In this document: one piece after another, positions 11,474-24,103 of the stretch
Layout of the letters: each line of letters opens with the position of its first letter
Numbering within the stretch: the first letter of the stretch is position 1
NCBI GenBank assembly: GCA_030844895.1
Contig: CM061225.1
Location: forward strand, 104,670,688 to 104,734,687
Reading direction: 5' to 3'
Origin: Ambrosia x helenae
Taxonomy: Eukaryota; Streptophyta; Magnoliopsida; Asterales; Asteraceae
DNA: 64,000 nucleotides
Notes under the pieces: model-generated
Told to the model about the DNA's origin: nothing
Database searches by the model: none
Seen by the model: the letters and a program-made list of their open reading frames with translations, nothing else
Position numbers and translations under genes: made by a program

Positions 11474-11908
11474 TGTTTGGTTAGTATTCAGGGTGTTTGG
11501 GTGTGTTTGTAAGCGTTTTGGGACAGATTGGATGCTGGAGGCGAGTAGGACTCCTTATAGGCGATTAGGCCTACTCGCGAGTAATAGCATATGGCATAGG
11601 ATCTGTACTCACCTGACACACTCTGCACGAGTAGAAGGGGTATAAAAGCATCCAATCATTGCCCTAATCATTAGTGGTCACATCACACAGCCCCCAAACA
11701 CCCTTCCCAAGGTCTGAAGGTCTCATATTATCATTGTAAACATCTGTGCTTTGTTTTTGATTAATCATACAACCTTTGACCCATTTTGTGTGTGTTGATT
11801 ACTCATTTGTGTTTGTTTCATTGTTGTTTCTGTTATCCGAACCTTTTCAGAGGATTCCGCACTCTGAATAGTCAAGCTCGTGATTCAATCTATTAATAGA
11901 TCATGACA
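11474..11908 (+). mobile_element. Probable solo LTR
   Basis: A 435 bp segment begins TGTTTGG and ends TGACA (TG...CA borders) and is flanked by ATGA on both sides, a marginal 4 bp target duplication. A promoter-like GGGGTATAAAAGC occurs at about 11637-11650. There is no internal coding region. Confidence 0.45.
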
Positions 11909-11923
11909 ATGAATAGTGGTTGT

Positions 11924-12168
11924 GATGTAGGATTATCTCCTAGTTTGAATTGAAGACTCTTTTTATCTATTATTTTAATTTCGTTATTTTTTATTTAGTT
12001 TCCTATTTGAATTATGAATCTCCACCTATAAAAGGGGACTTAGGGTTGTTTTTAGTCGGTTTTTGAGTTTTGATGATAATAAAGAACCTTTGAGGTTATA
12101 TTAAGCTTTTGAATCCTTTGAGTATTTGAGCCATTTGATTGCGCGCATTAAACTGCATCAGTTATTAT
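11924..12168 (+). mobile_element. LTR-like fragment
   Basis: Contains CTATAAAAGGGG (12026-12037) and, about 40-50 bases later, an AATAAAG signal (12078), the usual promoter and polyadenylation layout of a plant LTR. It ends near CTGCATCA. No target duplication or partner LTR was found, so borders are approximate. Downstream to 12524 no gene is seen except the 3' end of the next gene. Confidence 0.35.
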
Positions 12169-12524
12169 CAGTATTGTTGGGTTGGGTTGTCAGTTTTATG
12201 TAACATGTTAAACATCAACTTGAACACAACCCATTTAATTAAACGTGTTAATCTAACCACGACCTGCTTATTGACCCTAAATTAAATATCTTCATGTCTT
12301 CCAACATTACATATTATTTAGAGCATATTATACACATATAATCATAACCTGGACCACAAATGTCGGTTATCAAAAATCATAACCGAACAACTATATGGAA
12401 TCATAGTTTGATGATAGAGAGGAATGTAATTAGATTTGATTACCTATAACACATGTTTCATGTCCATTTTTTAGACCTCTCACCAATTTACCAAGAGCAC
12501 CCATACCCATTAACCAAACACCAC

Positions 12525-15500
12525 TTAAAGCTTAGAATTGACAACCATCTTGATCAACTCCTTCCTCAATACCTTTCCAGGTGCATTTCTTGGAATTGAA
12601 TCTATGAAACAAACTCTTCTTAGTTTCTTGTATGGTGCAACCTAATTCAATTGTTTTTTTCTTATATTAGTTTAGTAATTAAATTAGGGTACATGTAATC
12701 TATAAGTAATCAAGGTTATTCATTGTAGTTAATTATCATATTAATATTAAAATCACTCAAAGATAACATTTAGTAAATATATATTCATTTCAAGTTCAAT
12801 ACAAAGAAAAAATCTAAAATCACCAAATCATATTTAAGTTTCACAATCAAGGTTATTCATTGTAGTCAATTATCATATTAATATTAAAATCACTCAAATA
12901 TAACATTTAGGGGGTGTTTGGGATTGATTATTCAAAACAGATAATGCGTTTTGGAAAAACAGAGGTGGAGCTACTTATAGATTATTGCGTTTTGGTAACC
13001 TAAAAAACTGATTATCTGCGTTTTCAAAACGCGATCGAAACACTAAAAACTGATTATATGCGTTTTCAAATCGCAATAATCTAAAAATAAGATTCAAAAC
13101 GCAATCCCAAACACCCTCTTAGTAAATATTTATTTCAACTTTAATATAAATGAAAAAAAAAATCTAAAATCACTAAATTATATTTAAGTTTCACAACTGT
13201 TCTATATAAATCATTGGATTTAAATAATAGAATACCTACATGTTTAGCCACATAATCTTTCACTTGTGTTTCATCAATTGTGCTTCCTTTTCTTTTAACC
13301 ACAAACCCTATGGGTACTTGCCCTGCTGCCTCATCTGGATAACTACAAAATCACACTCACACCATTATTGTATATATATTTGCCACCTTTTTTTCTTGAA
13401 TTTGTATATGGACATTAAGATTAAGAAGTGAAATGAAATACTTACGGAATCACAGCTGCTTCAGTAATGTCGGGATGTGATTGCAAAATTTGTTCTAATT
13501 CGGCTGGCGGTACCTACATTTACCTTAAATAGCTTAAAAAAAAATTTAATCAAATATTTCAATAAAACACAACTTATGATGAGGATGTGGACTTAAGGGG
13601 GTTAAAGGAGAGATCTCTACTAGAGAGGATTCAACTCTTTGTTACTATGCTGCCCCTTTTAAGGTTTTAGACATGATTGTTTATCAATGATATTAATGCG
13701 AAGTTGTGAGGGATCAAACCTCATATATTGAGGATATTTAGATCATCAGTAGTAATCAACCGAGTGAAAAAAGAAAAGTTATGTTACCCAACGCCATGTA
13801 GGCAAAAGGGGCACTCACATGCACTTGCTTTAAGGGGTCAGGGGTGTAGTGGTCATATGAGTGTGAAGAGGTTTCTTTTTTTTTTTCCAAGTTAGCGGCA
13901 CACACACATTGTTTGGTATCGTCTCTGTGGTCACACTCATGCCATAGCCCCCACACCCAAAGCCCCAAAGGGCTAAGGTGCCACCATCCCACATCCACTA
14001 CATATAGTCATAGATGATGTAAAATTAGGGAGTATGTGTTACTATTCTTGAAAAAAAAGTTATGAGTCAATTCACACGACCAATATATAATTCTAGACAA
14101 AAGTTAAGATATTCGGTTAATAACAATTCTAAAGTTTATACATATTGCATGTCCCATATAAATGTTGGCATGATTTCACCTATTTTACTATATATGATAC
14201 TAGGTTATAATCTCGCGTATCACACAGATTGAATAAAATATAATGTAATTTGTAAAACATACAGTCGGCAAAATATATATTTTCAATGAACTAAAACTTA
14301 GATCTTTTTAATTCCGCCTATTTTTTTAATTAATCGACATATTGTATTTTTATCATTCAAACCATCATACCACAATAAGTCCTTGTAAACTTTTAGAAAA
14401 CAAACATAATTTTAAACTTGATAATATATTGAGACTTAAATAGAAGCTTTTAAGTAAAAAAAATATTTAGAATATTCATAATTAGTTTCGTATTCAATTC
14501 ATTTGGTTAATTAAATAATAGTACTTGTAATTAAATGGTAGAGAGAGGTGAAAAAATGTCTTAGAGTATTTACATCCTATCCATCAAATTTTCCATATCT
14601 TTCCTATTAAAAAAACTACCAAGACTGGCTCATCATGTCCAACGTTTCTCTACCTCACCCCCTATATGTTTAAAAATCGTTATACTAGTTTTTTTATATA
14701 TGAAAAACTACCATTCACCCTCAGTGCCATTATATATGAAAAACTACCTTTTCAAGTTATACATGAAACAACTTTGTGTAATTAAACCATGGAGTATAGT
14801 TTTTTATTACGTAATTTTTTTTAATGCAATTAATTTTTTACCAAATTGAAACTGATACCGCTAGTGCCATTATATAATTTATTGTTTTTTTATTTCAATA
14901 CGAATTACTTTCAATGTTTTTTTTTCATTTTCGTACAGAAGTAGCACCGTACTATATTGTAACATACTAACATGGTAACTTTTATTGATTAGGTCGATTC
15001 ATTGTAAACATTTTTCTATGCTTATGTACATATGCCTAATTCTCGCCGCATCACACAAAAGAACCACTCGGTTTAAACAAAAGTGTTTCTGCCAAACCAT
15101 CTGCCCGTAAAATTTGACTCGTTTTCATATTTGTATCCTATAAGACGAAAAGTTGATTTGATTATCCAAGGCTATGATTGTTGCACATTTTATCATCTTT
15201 TTTTAGTGGGTATTTGCTTGGTGTTTGATAAATTATATGTTCCCTATGTAAGCACCTATATGAAACGTTCATCTTGCCACCTCTACCTACATTAGCCAAG
15301 GATTTATATACATGCTGGCAAAACATACCTGATAACCTTTGTATTTAATCAATTCTTTTAACCGGTCCACAACAAATAAGAATCCTTCATTGTCAAAGAA
15401 ACAAAGATCTCCTGTTCTCAACCATCTACCCGAGTCCACCATTGCATTTATACCTTGTTCATCATCATCATCGACATACCCTGATCACTCAAATTGAAAC

Positions 15501-18500
15501 CACCTTTCAATTCCAAAATGTTTTATCCAAAATAATTGACATATCAAGAGTTCGATCAGTTTACTTTTGAAAGGGTAGTTAATAGTCAATAGAGTAATAA
15601 AGATTAGGATTAGAAGCCGTTCAAAAAACTAAAATTACTTTATTACTTTTATAAGCCAAATAACTATGCTATAATTAGTTACTATCGGATTTTAATAATC
15701 TAAACTTTCAACGTATTGGCCGACAATGAACCTTTGTTAACTAAGAACTAACTCAGTTAGTGATGATGACGTGAACGCTGACGTGACATGCTCACGCTGA
15801 CGTGGATGATGATGTGGCATCCACGTCAGCGTCCATGTCAGCATCCTCTAACTGAGTTAGTTCTCAGTTAACAAAGGTTTATTATCGGTCAATACGTTGA
15901 AAGTTGGGATCGTTGTTGGGAATTTTTGAAGTACAGATTGTTGCTGGCCAATGGGTGAAAGTTTGGATTATTAAAATCCAATGCCCCTTAGTTTTAATAT
16001 AGGTACGAAACGAATGAATACTTTGATAACATCTATTATACGTGTTTGACATACATCTTTTACCTTTCATAATAGATGGACCTCTAACCCATAGTTCACC
16101 ATGGTTCATTGGAGGCAGACTTGCTCCGGTATTAGGATCAACTATCTTTGCTTCACAATGAGCAATCAGCCGGCCAACGGTGCCTACTATTGTGCTCTCA
16201 TATGGACTTGCAACTCGCGATATTGCACCTGTGGTTTCGGTCAATCCATACGTCTAATGAACATAAAACAACAAGAGCGCGACAACATTAGTTCATTGTT
16301 TATCTTGCTGTTGAAAATATTGTCTCAAATATTGATTCAAATTCTAACTTATTTATTGGGCTCAGGAATTATTGGGCTCTTGTATTGTTGGGCTTGTATT
16401 TGTTTCAGGGATAAAGGAAGTGTTGTGGGCTTCGTGCCAAGATGATCTAAGGGTGGAGAGCTGTTGGATTTGTGCTTTCTCGATAGAATGTTCTATTGTG
16501 TGTATAAAAGGAGAACTCGTCTCCTGTACACGAGTTTAGCTCAGATCTTCTTTTCTTTGTCTTTGTATCCTCTCTGTATTCGTCTGGGGTTTCATTGGTT
16601 TGTACTTTGTACGATTTCTTTGTATTTCCTTAGTTAGATGATCAACTGATCTTGATAATCAGTAGATCTCTAACAGTGTATCGTTTTTAGATCTCTACGA
16701 TTGTAGAGATCTAGGGTTTGGTTTAGGTTGGTAATAATAAGATTTCGTCACCGTTTTCTGTCGCTATATCTCTGTCTTGATCTTTGTTCTTGATGTTTGA
16801 GTTTGTAGATCTTGTTTAGTGTAGATTTGTATATTTTTACACTAGCAACACTCCCATCCCAACCTAAAGGGAAAAGGCGCCAAATATTTATAAGACCGTC
16901 CACAATAATATATCTCAAAAACACCTAAAAACATCTTCAGTCCGCTGCCACATCAGAAAAACATTCATTCCTCAAAAATAATAAAAAGTTACAACCAAGC
17001 CGAAAACCAAGCAAGCAACTTTCGAGTGTGAATTTTTCCGAGCGAATGTCAAGGGAGCGACGAGCGGAGAGTAATTTGGACAACTATAAATTTGTAATGC
17101 TTCCTTCGATGTTTTCGTTGTCGAGTTATGACTGAGGTCGAACTGTCCAATGATAACACTAATAATGAGGTTCGAGTGTCCGTGAATGAGGCTTAGGTTG
17201 AGGCCGTTAGGGATGCAAACGAACCTAACGAACACGAACAACGCCTTGTTCGTGTTCGTTTGTTAAGAAAACACTCATGTTCGTGTTCGTTTGTTAAATT
17301 TGTTCATCAACGCACATGAACACAAACGAACATTAATGAACACAAACAAGTGTTCATGAACACAATGAAGTGTTCATGAACGGAAACAAACATAAACACA
17401 CATATATTAACTTTTAAATAACATCGAATTCACATACAATAAGACATTAGCTAGATCCACCCAAAATATAACATAATTATCCAAACATACGTAGTACTGG
17501 AGAAGGGCGTCGGGGGTGGATGGCAGAGAGCTTTTGAGGTGGATGGCATCAACGCTGGAATGTGGAAACACATAGTGAGCTTGGATACAAAAAGTAGGTT
17601 TATTTATCTCATATAGTCATATATTTACCTCATATATATTAGTTGTTGAGTAAAATAAATAAAAATAAAATAATATAAAAAAGGTATAAAATTAAAAACC
17701 TTAATAAACTATCGAGCACAAACGAACATAAACGAACACGTTACCGAACATTCACGAACGTAAACGAACGAATGCGACATCTATTCATGTTCGTTTTTTG
17801 TTCGTGTTCGTTCATTCATTAAACGAACGAACACGAACGTACTTTCCGCCGAACGGTTCATGAACTGTTCGCTGAAAGTTTAGTTCGTTTGCAGCCCTAG
17901 CCGTTAAGGTGATGAGCATATTATGGAGAACAATTGTCACATTGAGGTATTGTGAATTGTTATTGTATACAATGTCATAAGGCTAAGTATAGTGAGCGTG
18001 AACATTATGTCACTTCACCAAAACCCGTCGCTAACACTCTTAATTGTTTTAAAGTATGAGAGCTGGGATCCACCTCCAATCAACCAATCACACATTTATT
18101 CATTTTTTTTTCTTTAATTTACTTTTTAGTTAAAACTAGTACCCCCAAGTGAGAGATGGGATCCACCACGACTATAACTCGATCATTTTGTGTTGAAGGC
18201 CAAGTAAAGAATACATGTTTACCGGTTTAACAAACTTCAAGATTTTCATCTTCACTATGGATGAGTAATGAATATTTTATGAACATGTTATAATTAATCG
18301 TTAAATTTGTGAAGTAATTATGCTAGTGTTAAGATTTTTCAAACGAAAATTTGATTCTATTGATCATCACCTCTTAGTTGTACGGGTAATTGAACAACAA
18401 AAAAAAAAATAAACATTAAAGATACATTGTTAATTGTTTTAGAGTATGTGCTTTCTGAATATTTCCTGCATGTAACTGTAAAGCACATCAGTGTATTTCA

Positions 18501-21026
18501 TATGTAAAATTGATATGTCATATTAGATTTCACAACCCCGGGACGATCCCGAGGTATAATCTAGTTAATCATTAAAAAAATCAATTATTGTGAATACCTT
18601 TACAGTATAGTGGTAGAGATATTGGTGGGCAATGATAGAAGATCCGGGAGATTCTGGGTTCGATTCTTGAGCCGGGCGGGTTTTACTGATAATTTCATCA
18701 TCATGTCTACGGACAAGTGGATTACCGGGTTTTCTTCGAAATTGGTGTTTGACAACTCGGGCACTCTCTGAGTACTTAAATTTATTGAAAATATGCCCCG
18801 GGAGTACTCAAATTTAATTTAGGGATGACAATCAAACCCGAACCCGATTGGTAAAACCGAAACCCGACACATTTGGGATGGGTTTGGGTCGGGTAATCGG
18901 GTATGGGTATGGGATTAGTATTTATTTTTTTCGCGGGTTTGGGACGGGTTTGGGATTTGATGATATACCCATTTACCCGACCCGAGTACCCGATAAAGTA
19001 TACCCGATGTAATTTCCTATATAAGTTTTAAAATATGTATTCATAATATATCTACTTGTCCATCTAGATTGTCATATTTTTCAAAAAAACACCAATTATT
19101 TGTGTATAATATATGTTATCTATCTCTTTTAGTATTTTTATTATTATTTAACTATTTTATATTTATATATTGTAATCATTTACATACATATTTGATAATG
19201 CTAAACGTATTGGTTAGTAGTCACGCAATAAATACCCAACAGGTTTTTAGTCAAATATACCCAATGGATAAGTTTTTAAAATTAACGGGTTTTACCCAAA
19301 ACCCGCGAGTATACCCGATACCCGACGGGTTTTGGGACGGGTTTAGGACAAACATAGCTAATCGGGTATGGGGTTAGGATTACCTAAATCCGTCCCAAAC
19401 CCGACCTAGACTTTAATTTGTTGAACGTTAAAAAATATCAATTATTATCATGCAAAGTATGCAACACCAACCTGGACAAGTCCCACATCAGGAAACCTTC
19501 GTTTAAACTTCCGAATAACCGCCACCGTAAGCGGCGCACCACCGCTAAACACCGTCTCCATCGAGCTCAAGTCAGCTCCATTCACCACCCCTTCATTATT
19601 CCCATCAACCATCGCCACCACAACCGGCGGCGCAACCGCCATATTACAAACCCTAAACTCCTCAATCGCCTTAACCATCACCCTAATATCAAACCTAGCC
19701 ATCGACACCAAACTACAACCACTCGCCACCATCCGTATACAGAACGTAAATCCATATACATGAAAATACGGCACCGTACATAAATAAACTCCATTAGCCT
19801 TAACAAAACTAGCTTCACATCCAGTTATTGCTCCAGCGACTGATGATATAACAAGAATTCGAAGCATTAGCGACGACATTTGTCGTCGCTAATAATGTCA
19901 AAAATCGTCGCTAATGTGTTGTCGCTATTGTCCACTTTTTCGTCGCTAATGCTTTTGTCGTCGCTAAAGCCTTGTCATCGCTAATACTATTAGCGACGAT
20001 GTTTTCTGTCGCTATTGACCACGTTTTCGTATTTGTGTAAGTCACCTTTAGCGACGACATGTTGTCGCTAAAGCCTTGATTTATTTTTCCAGGTTTTTTT
20101 CAACTTTTTTCTGCCCAGATTTTTGCAGTTTCGCACCTGCGCATTCCTGTTTTAAACCTGCTCATTTCTAGTTTCACGACACAACGAAACAAACATAAAC
20201 TTAAATATTTTACGTCGCTAAAGTGTTGTCGCTATTGAGTGATGTACTTTTTTCATCCCAGCCGTCAGATGATATACGATTTAACGGTCCAAATTTATCC
20301 GTAAAAAGCAAGCCGTCGTCGCTAATGCTTCATATTCTTGTAGTGTAATATTCTATGTGTTAATCTCACTCCTTTAGTTTTCCCTGTAGTCCCCGACGAG
20401 TATAATATCGCCGCAGTCTCCGATTGTGAAATGACGATTTTACCCTCGGTTTCAACCGATTTAGCTCTCATCATCGATTCGAACTCAATCGATTCAATTA
20501 CAATAATCCGGTTAGGGTTAATATTAATAAATCGAAGTTCGGATAGTTTCAGTACCTTATGAACCGATTGAGACGAAACGAAAACAATCGACGGTTTACA
20601 TATCTGGATTTGGCGCGAAAGCTCTCGAATCGAGCTGGAAGGATTGGTTGGAGAGACGGTTACACCGATTGAGAATAATGAAAGGTATATAATCGGAAGA
20701 TAAGATGAGTTGTGTGAGAGAATGAAAGCAGACTCACCTTGCGTTAGAGAGATCGGTTTTCGATGTAGTGAGGTAGCAAGGTTGCGTACTAATAGTTTAA
20801 CGTCGGTGTATGGGATAATATTGCGTGTAATTGCGTCGATTAACGACGCGGTTGTGGTGGTGGTTGTGGTGGTGGTGGTGTTGAGAGAGAAGATGAAGTC
20901 AGTGATGGATATGTGTGTGGAGTGTGGAGGAAGGAGAGATGGAGGTCTAAGGCTATGGAAGGTTAGGGTTTTGGAGCAAAAACCGTTGTGTGGATTGGGT
21001 AGTGAATGAGGGTTGGAGAAGATCGC

Positions 21027-21029
<3 letters not shown>
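12525..21029 (-). CDS. Peroxisomal 4-coumarate-CoA ligase-like enzyme, first exon interrupted
   Basis: Exons from the 5' end: 21029-19472 (split by an element at 20345-19852), 16253-16064, 15480-15329, 13513-13446, 13342-13240, 12641-12525. These acyl-activating enzymes adenylate a carboxylic acid and pass it to CoA. Motifs in order: ILYSSGTTGKTKG (ATP loop), VPYFHVYGF, YGLTETTG, GRWLRTGDL, VVDRLKELIKYKGYQV, and GKVLRKEL with the late catalytic Lys. The last residues, NSKL, are a type 1 peroxisomal signal, as in the OPCL1/4CLL9-like clade. Without the element, and with one A restored in AGAAT, the coding length is 1692 nt (563 residues), normal for the family, and reads HRNIISSVAG across the site. 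As sequenced the gene is broken. The introns are packed with repeats. Confidence 0.85.
12910..13118. mobile_element. Tourist-like MITE, copy C (4CL-like gene intron)
   Basis: Reverse orientation relative to the other copies: begins GGGGGTGTTTGGGATTGATT and ends CAATCCCAAACACCCTC. Flanked by TTA at 12907-12909 and 13119-13121. It lies in the last intron (12642-13239). Confidence 0.88.
15687..15979. mobile_element. Foldback MITE with CACGTCAG core
   Basis: Left arm begins GGATTTTAATAATC and contains ACCTTTGTTAACTAAGAACT; the right arm is its inverse and ends GATTATTAAAATCC. The core carries repeated GACGTG/CACGTCAGCG words, so nearly the whole unit folds on itself. It sits in the intron between exons 15329-15480 and 16064-16253. 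A related layout occurs at 38081-38420. Confidence 0.75.
16309..16850 (+). mobile_element. Solo LTR (Copia-like) in the 4CL-like gene
   Basis: Begins TGTTGAAAATATTG and ends CTAGCAACA, giving matching TGTTG/CAACA borders over 542 bp. TATAAAAGG is at about 16503. The flanks CTTGC and CTCCC are not a clean target duplication, so it may be old or recombined. It starts 55 bases from the splice acceptor of the exon at 16064-16253. Confidence 0.65.
17209..17899. mobile_element. Non-autonomous Mutator-like element, CGAACACGAAC type
   Basis: Begins AGGGATGCAAACGAACC and ends GTTCGTTTGCAGCCCTA, with GCCGTT immediately outside each end. The interior is filled with AACGAACA/TGTTCGTT words in both directions. 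Same class as 32284-33008. Confidence 0.65.
18539..18565 (+). mobile_element. Helitron-like 3' terminus
   Basis: A short hairpin (CGGGACGATCCCG) followed within about ten bases by CTAG and T, the layout of a Helitron end. Related ends are at 45723-45750 and 57951-57978. The 5' border of this copy was not located. A possible inverted, degraded relative lies near 14190-14225. Confidence 0.5.
18598..18820 (+). mobile_element. tRNA-derived SINE-like sequence
   Basis: GTATAGTGGTAGAG resembles a pol III A box, and GGGTTCGATTCT about 40 bases later a B box. The downstream body (GCCGGGCGGGTTTTACTGA) resembles that of the SINE at 44584. No poly-A tail or target duplication is seen. Confidence 0.5.
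18835..19410. repeat. Degenerate ACCCGA/GGGTTTGGG repeat region
   Basis: Repeated ACCCGA, GGGTATGGG and CGGGTTTGGG words cluster at both ends of the stretch with AT-rich sequence between. Similar words occur at 45310-45450 and 48453-48552. It probably derives from a Mutator-like element beginning GGGATGACAAT, but the right border is lost. Confidence 0.5.
19852..20345 (-). mobile_element. Non-autonomous CACTA-type element inserted in a coding exon
   Basis: On the minus strand it begins CACTACAAGAATATGAAGC and ends GCTTCGAATTCTTG. The subterminal words TCGTCGCTAA and TTAGCGACGA recur many times in both directions. The 3 bp target repeat TAA flanks it (19849-19851 and 20346-20348, plus strand). 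The 19852 end lacks exactly the terminal CACTA. It splits the 4CL-like gene between LTHR and ISSVAG codons, in a region that is exon in relatives. Confidence 0.82.
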
Positions 21030-21077
<48 letters not shown>

Positions 21078-21080
21078 CTT
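21028..21080 (-). repeat. ATT microsatellite directly upstream of the 4CL-like start codon
   Basis: About 16 ATT units (AAT on the sense strand) abut the ATG at 21029, so they lie in the 5' leader of the gene. Length variation here would change leader length only. Confidence 0.85.
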
Positions 21081-21389
21081 TTGAAGGTATAGCTAATATG
21101 TGGCTTTGATTTATTAGGATCAATGAAGGTATTATTGTGATTTTTAGCAATGATTAATTGATTAGAGATGTATTGGCCACAAAATTGGTATATGTCTTGA
21201 TTCTAAAATATCGGTATAAAAAAATTTGGTACGTGTTAAATATGCTTAAATGTGTTTTGTCTGATATTTGATTGTGTTTTGACCGTTTAGAGACTTTTAA
21301 GTAATTAATAAATACATGTTCGGATTCTTATTTATCGTATACTTGGTTTTATGTGTATATACATGCCGTAAGTTTCGGAATTCAAGTTA

Positions 21390-21621
21390 GGGATTGTTTG
21401 GTAGCCTCTTAATGATCATTTAGAGGCTACCTCTTAATGGTCCATAACCTCTTAATGGTTAAGATGTAACCTTAAGTCTGAATGGTTAAGAAATAACCAT
21501 TAAGATGTTACCTCTTAACCATTCATAGTTAAGATTACATCTTAACCATTAAGAGGTTATGATTTATAAACCATTCAGATGTAGCCTCTTAATGACCATT
21601 CAGAAGCTACCAAACAGACCC
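21390..21621. mobile_element. Tourist-like MITE
   Basis: Begins GGGATTGTTTGGTAGCC and ends GAAGCTACCAAACAGACCC, with TTA on both sides (21387-21389 and 21622-21624). The interior repeats CTCTTAATGG and CCATTAAGAG in both directions and can fold fully. Confidence 0.85.
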
Positions 21622-22014
21622 TTATTGTTTTCTGTTCATTCTTTTGTGGTATCCCTAGTAACGAAGAATTACCCGTATGAATCATATAAAAGGTGCTAGA
21701 TTGGAGGGTGATTTTTTCTTATATCTACCTTCATCTTTTAAAAGCAAAATTTGAGTGACTCGTACCTATAGCGGTAATTCATAACGTTACATGTAAAATT
21801 AAAAACAGTTAAAGCTTCACTTAAATGGTAATTTGTGTTTTGGTGTGGGTTTGATTGAGCGAGTTGAAACTGGAAAGATATTTGTAAGGAAAGTTGTGGA
21901 CTCATGACTAAAGATGCGGATCTAAACAGTAAAACAAGTGAGCCCAATAGTCCTAGTTAGTTTGTTTTTTTTTTTTTTTTTAACTTTAAAATATGATGTT
22001 TTCAAAAGAAAATT

Positions 22015-22265
22015 ATCCTATCTATTAATAATAGAACGGAATGAAATTATCCTATCTATTAATAATAGAACGGAATGAACAGTGGCTTACATTAACGACG
22101 TCTAAAGTTGATGTAAAGAAATTATTATAAAAACCAATCCTGACCTTTATATATTAGGATCTATTAATAATAGAACGGAATGAACAGTGGCTTACGTTAA
22201 TTGCGTCTAACGTTGATTTAAAGAAAAATTATAACCAATCCTAACATTTATATATCAGGAAATTT
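22015..22265 (+). repeat. Imperfect tandem repeats
   Basis: TCTATTAATAATAGAACGGA occurs three times (near 22018, 22056 and 22159). The last two are followed by similar stretches with AACAGTGGCTTAC and AACCAATCCT. The head could be a Helitron 5' end, but this is not supported further. Confidence 0.6.
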
Positions 22266-24103
22266 TATAAATTAATTGAGTTAATGGCTAAAATCGTCCA
22301 AAAGGTTTGGTCAGTTTGGCATCATTCCAAAATCGAAACTTTTTACATCTAGATCTTTCTATTTTACATTTTGTCGCAAAATTCGTCCCTGACACTAAAC
22401 CCAGTTAACTATTGTCGTTAACTCTGGGGGTATTTTTGTCTTTTTGCTGCCTCACATGTAAAGACATCAAGAAAATTATAAAAGCAAAGTAAACGAATAT
22501 ATAAATTGCAAAATTTCACAACTACAAAGTTAAAAATACATATTGAACTTCAAATTTAAATGATAAAATTAAAGTAAATGTTACAATAATTACTGAACTC
22601 CTACATCATGTTGCAACTTCTCTTGTTTCATTAAACCCCTTCCCTCTCTGCATTCTTGAGCAAAGTTTTTTTACGTTACTCCTTTACACCAAATAACATA
22701 GAATGATAGAAACTTGATGTGTTTGCATGAAACTTCAAGTGCTTATTGGTCCATATATCGGTTTTCTTGACTAGTTCATATAGGTTTATACAGACCTTAA
22801 TTTATTTTTTCAATGATCAAAAACTGAACCGAATTCAACTAAAAAACAATTTTGTAAAAGATGCGCTTAGTTTTACGTTTTATTTTTTTCGGTTTTCCAC
22901 AGTCCACACTCCTACAAATAGGACTGGCAAATTATGTCTTAACGGGTTTGACAGATCTCTAATTACACGAACACAAGTTCTAAACATGAATACGACTAGT
23001 TCAACTTCTTTCTATCCCATGTTTGTAACAGAGTTGAATGTTTTATGTACCAAAAAGGGAAATTATGGATTCTAACCTCCTAATTCTAATTAATTTTAAA
23101 AAGTAGAACATCGCATTGTAATTTTCAGTTAGCAGGTCTAATCGTGTCTTACACGTTTAGCAGTGGTTGTGGATCGAGTGGAGGCGTGGTTACCAAAATC
23201 TTTTAGTAAATTTCAAGAAAGTGTTTTCAGAATTAAATAATACAAAATTCATTCAGTGTTAACAAACTGCTTTGATCTTTTTTATCAGTTGAGTTTAAAA
23301 AAAAGTGAAATGATATAATTAATTTAGTGGTGGAAGAGGTGATCATCAGTTTTGGTTGGCAAAAAATATTATTGATCATCATTCAACACCAATAATACTT
23401 ATTTTAATTAATTAGTTTAAAAAGATGCTTAACTAAAAAATATATATTGATTGTGGCTTTTCTAATATACTTCCTTCACCATGCAAATGGTGGTGACAGC
23501 GCCAGCAATCACCAGTAGACGGTTGTGCCTACAAGGACCGTTCAGTGGCGTCGGTGCCATGGTAAAAGGGTGTGGTGGTAGCATCACTTAAAAGGCGAAG
23601 ATGGTAATGCTCTCGTGGTAACGTAAAGGTGGTTGTAAAAGCCTATATGAATATACAAAGACAACCCATTTGACCCAAAAGACTATTTTACAAAATAGGA
23701 TCTCCATGGGCCATGGTAAAACACATACATGCTATCTAGCTGAACGCCTGAACCCGACAAATCCGGGTGGGATGCCTTGGTTCTTTCTGGGTCAGCAAAA
23801 ACAAGTAAGACCAGATTTCCGATATGAACACGGGTATTATTCAAAGCTTGAAGAATCAACTGATTTTACTTTGTTACCCGACAAGCTAGCTTTAAACCAT
23901 ACACGCCATAATCTACATCTTACCAATCACAAGCATAAGATGGATCCAACAAAAACCTAAAGATTTTACAACGAACAAGCAAACGCACTGTTCAAGCAAA
24001 GTTAGGAGACTATTCTTTATCATGCAAATTTGCATGCCACAGGCCATGCATCAACCACCTGCATCCTTACAAGTAGAGGTTGCAACTTGGGTCATGATAT
24101 AAT
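22266..24103. other. Intergenic, no gene recognised
   Basis: AT-rich sequence with short unsupported frames. The frame at 23670-23960 has no recognisable domain or splice context. Nothing else was seen. Confidence 0.5.

Noticed and set aside
19418..19783. Plus-strand frame rich in His and Arg
   Set aside because: Antisense shadow of the 4CL-like exon, which has clear conserved motifs on the minus strand.
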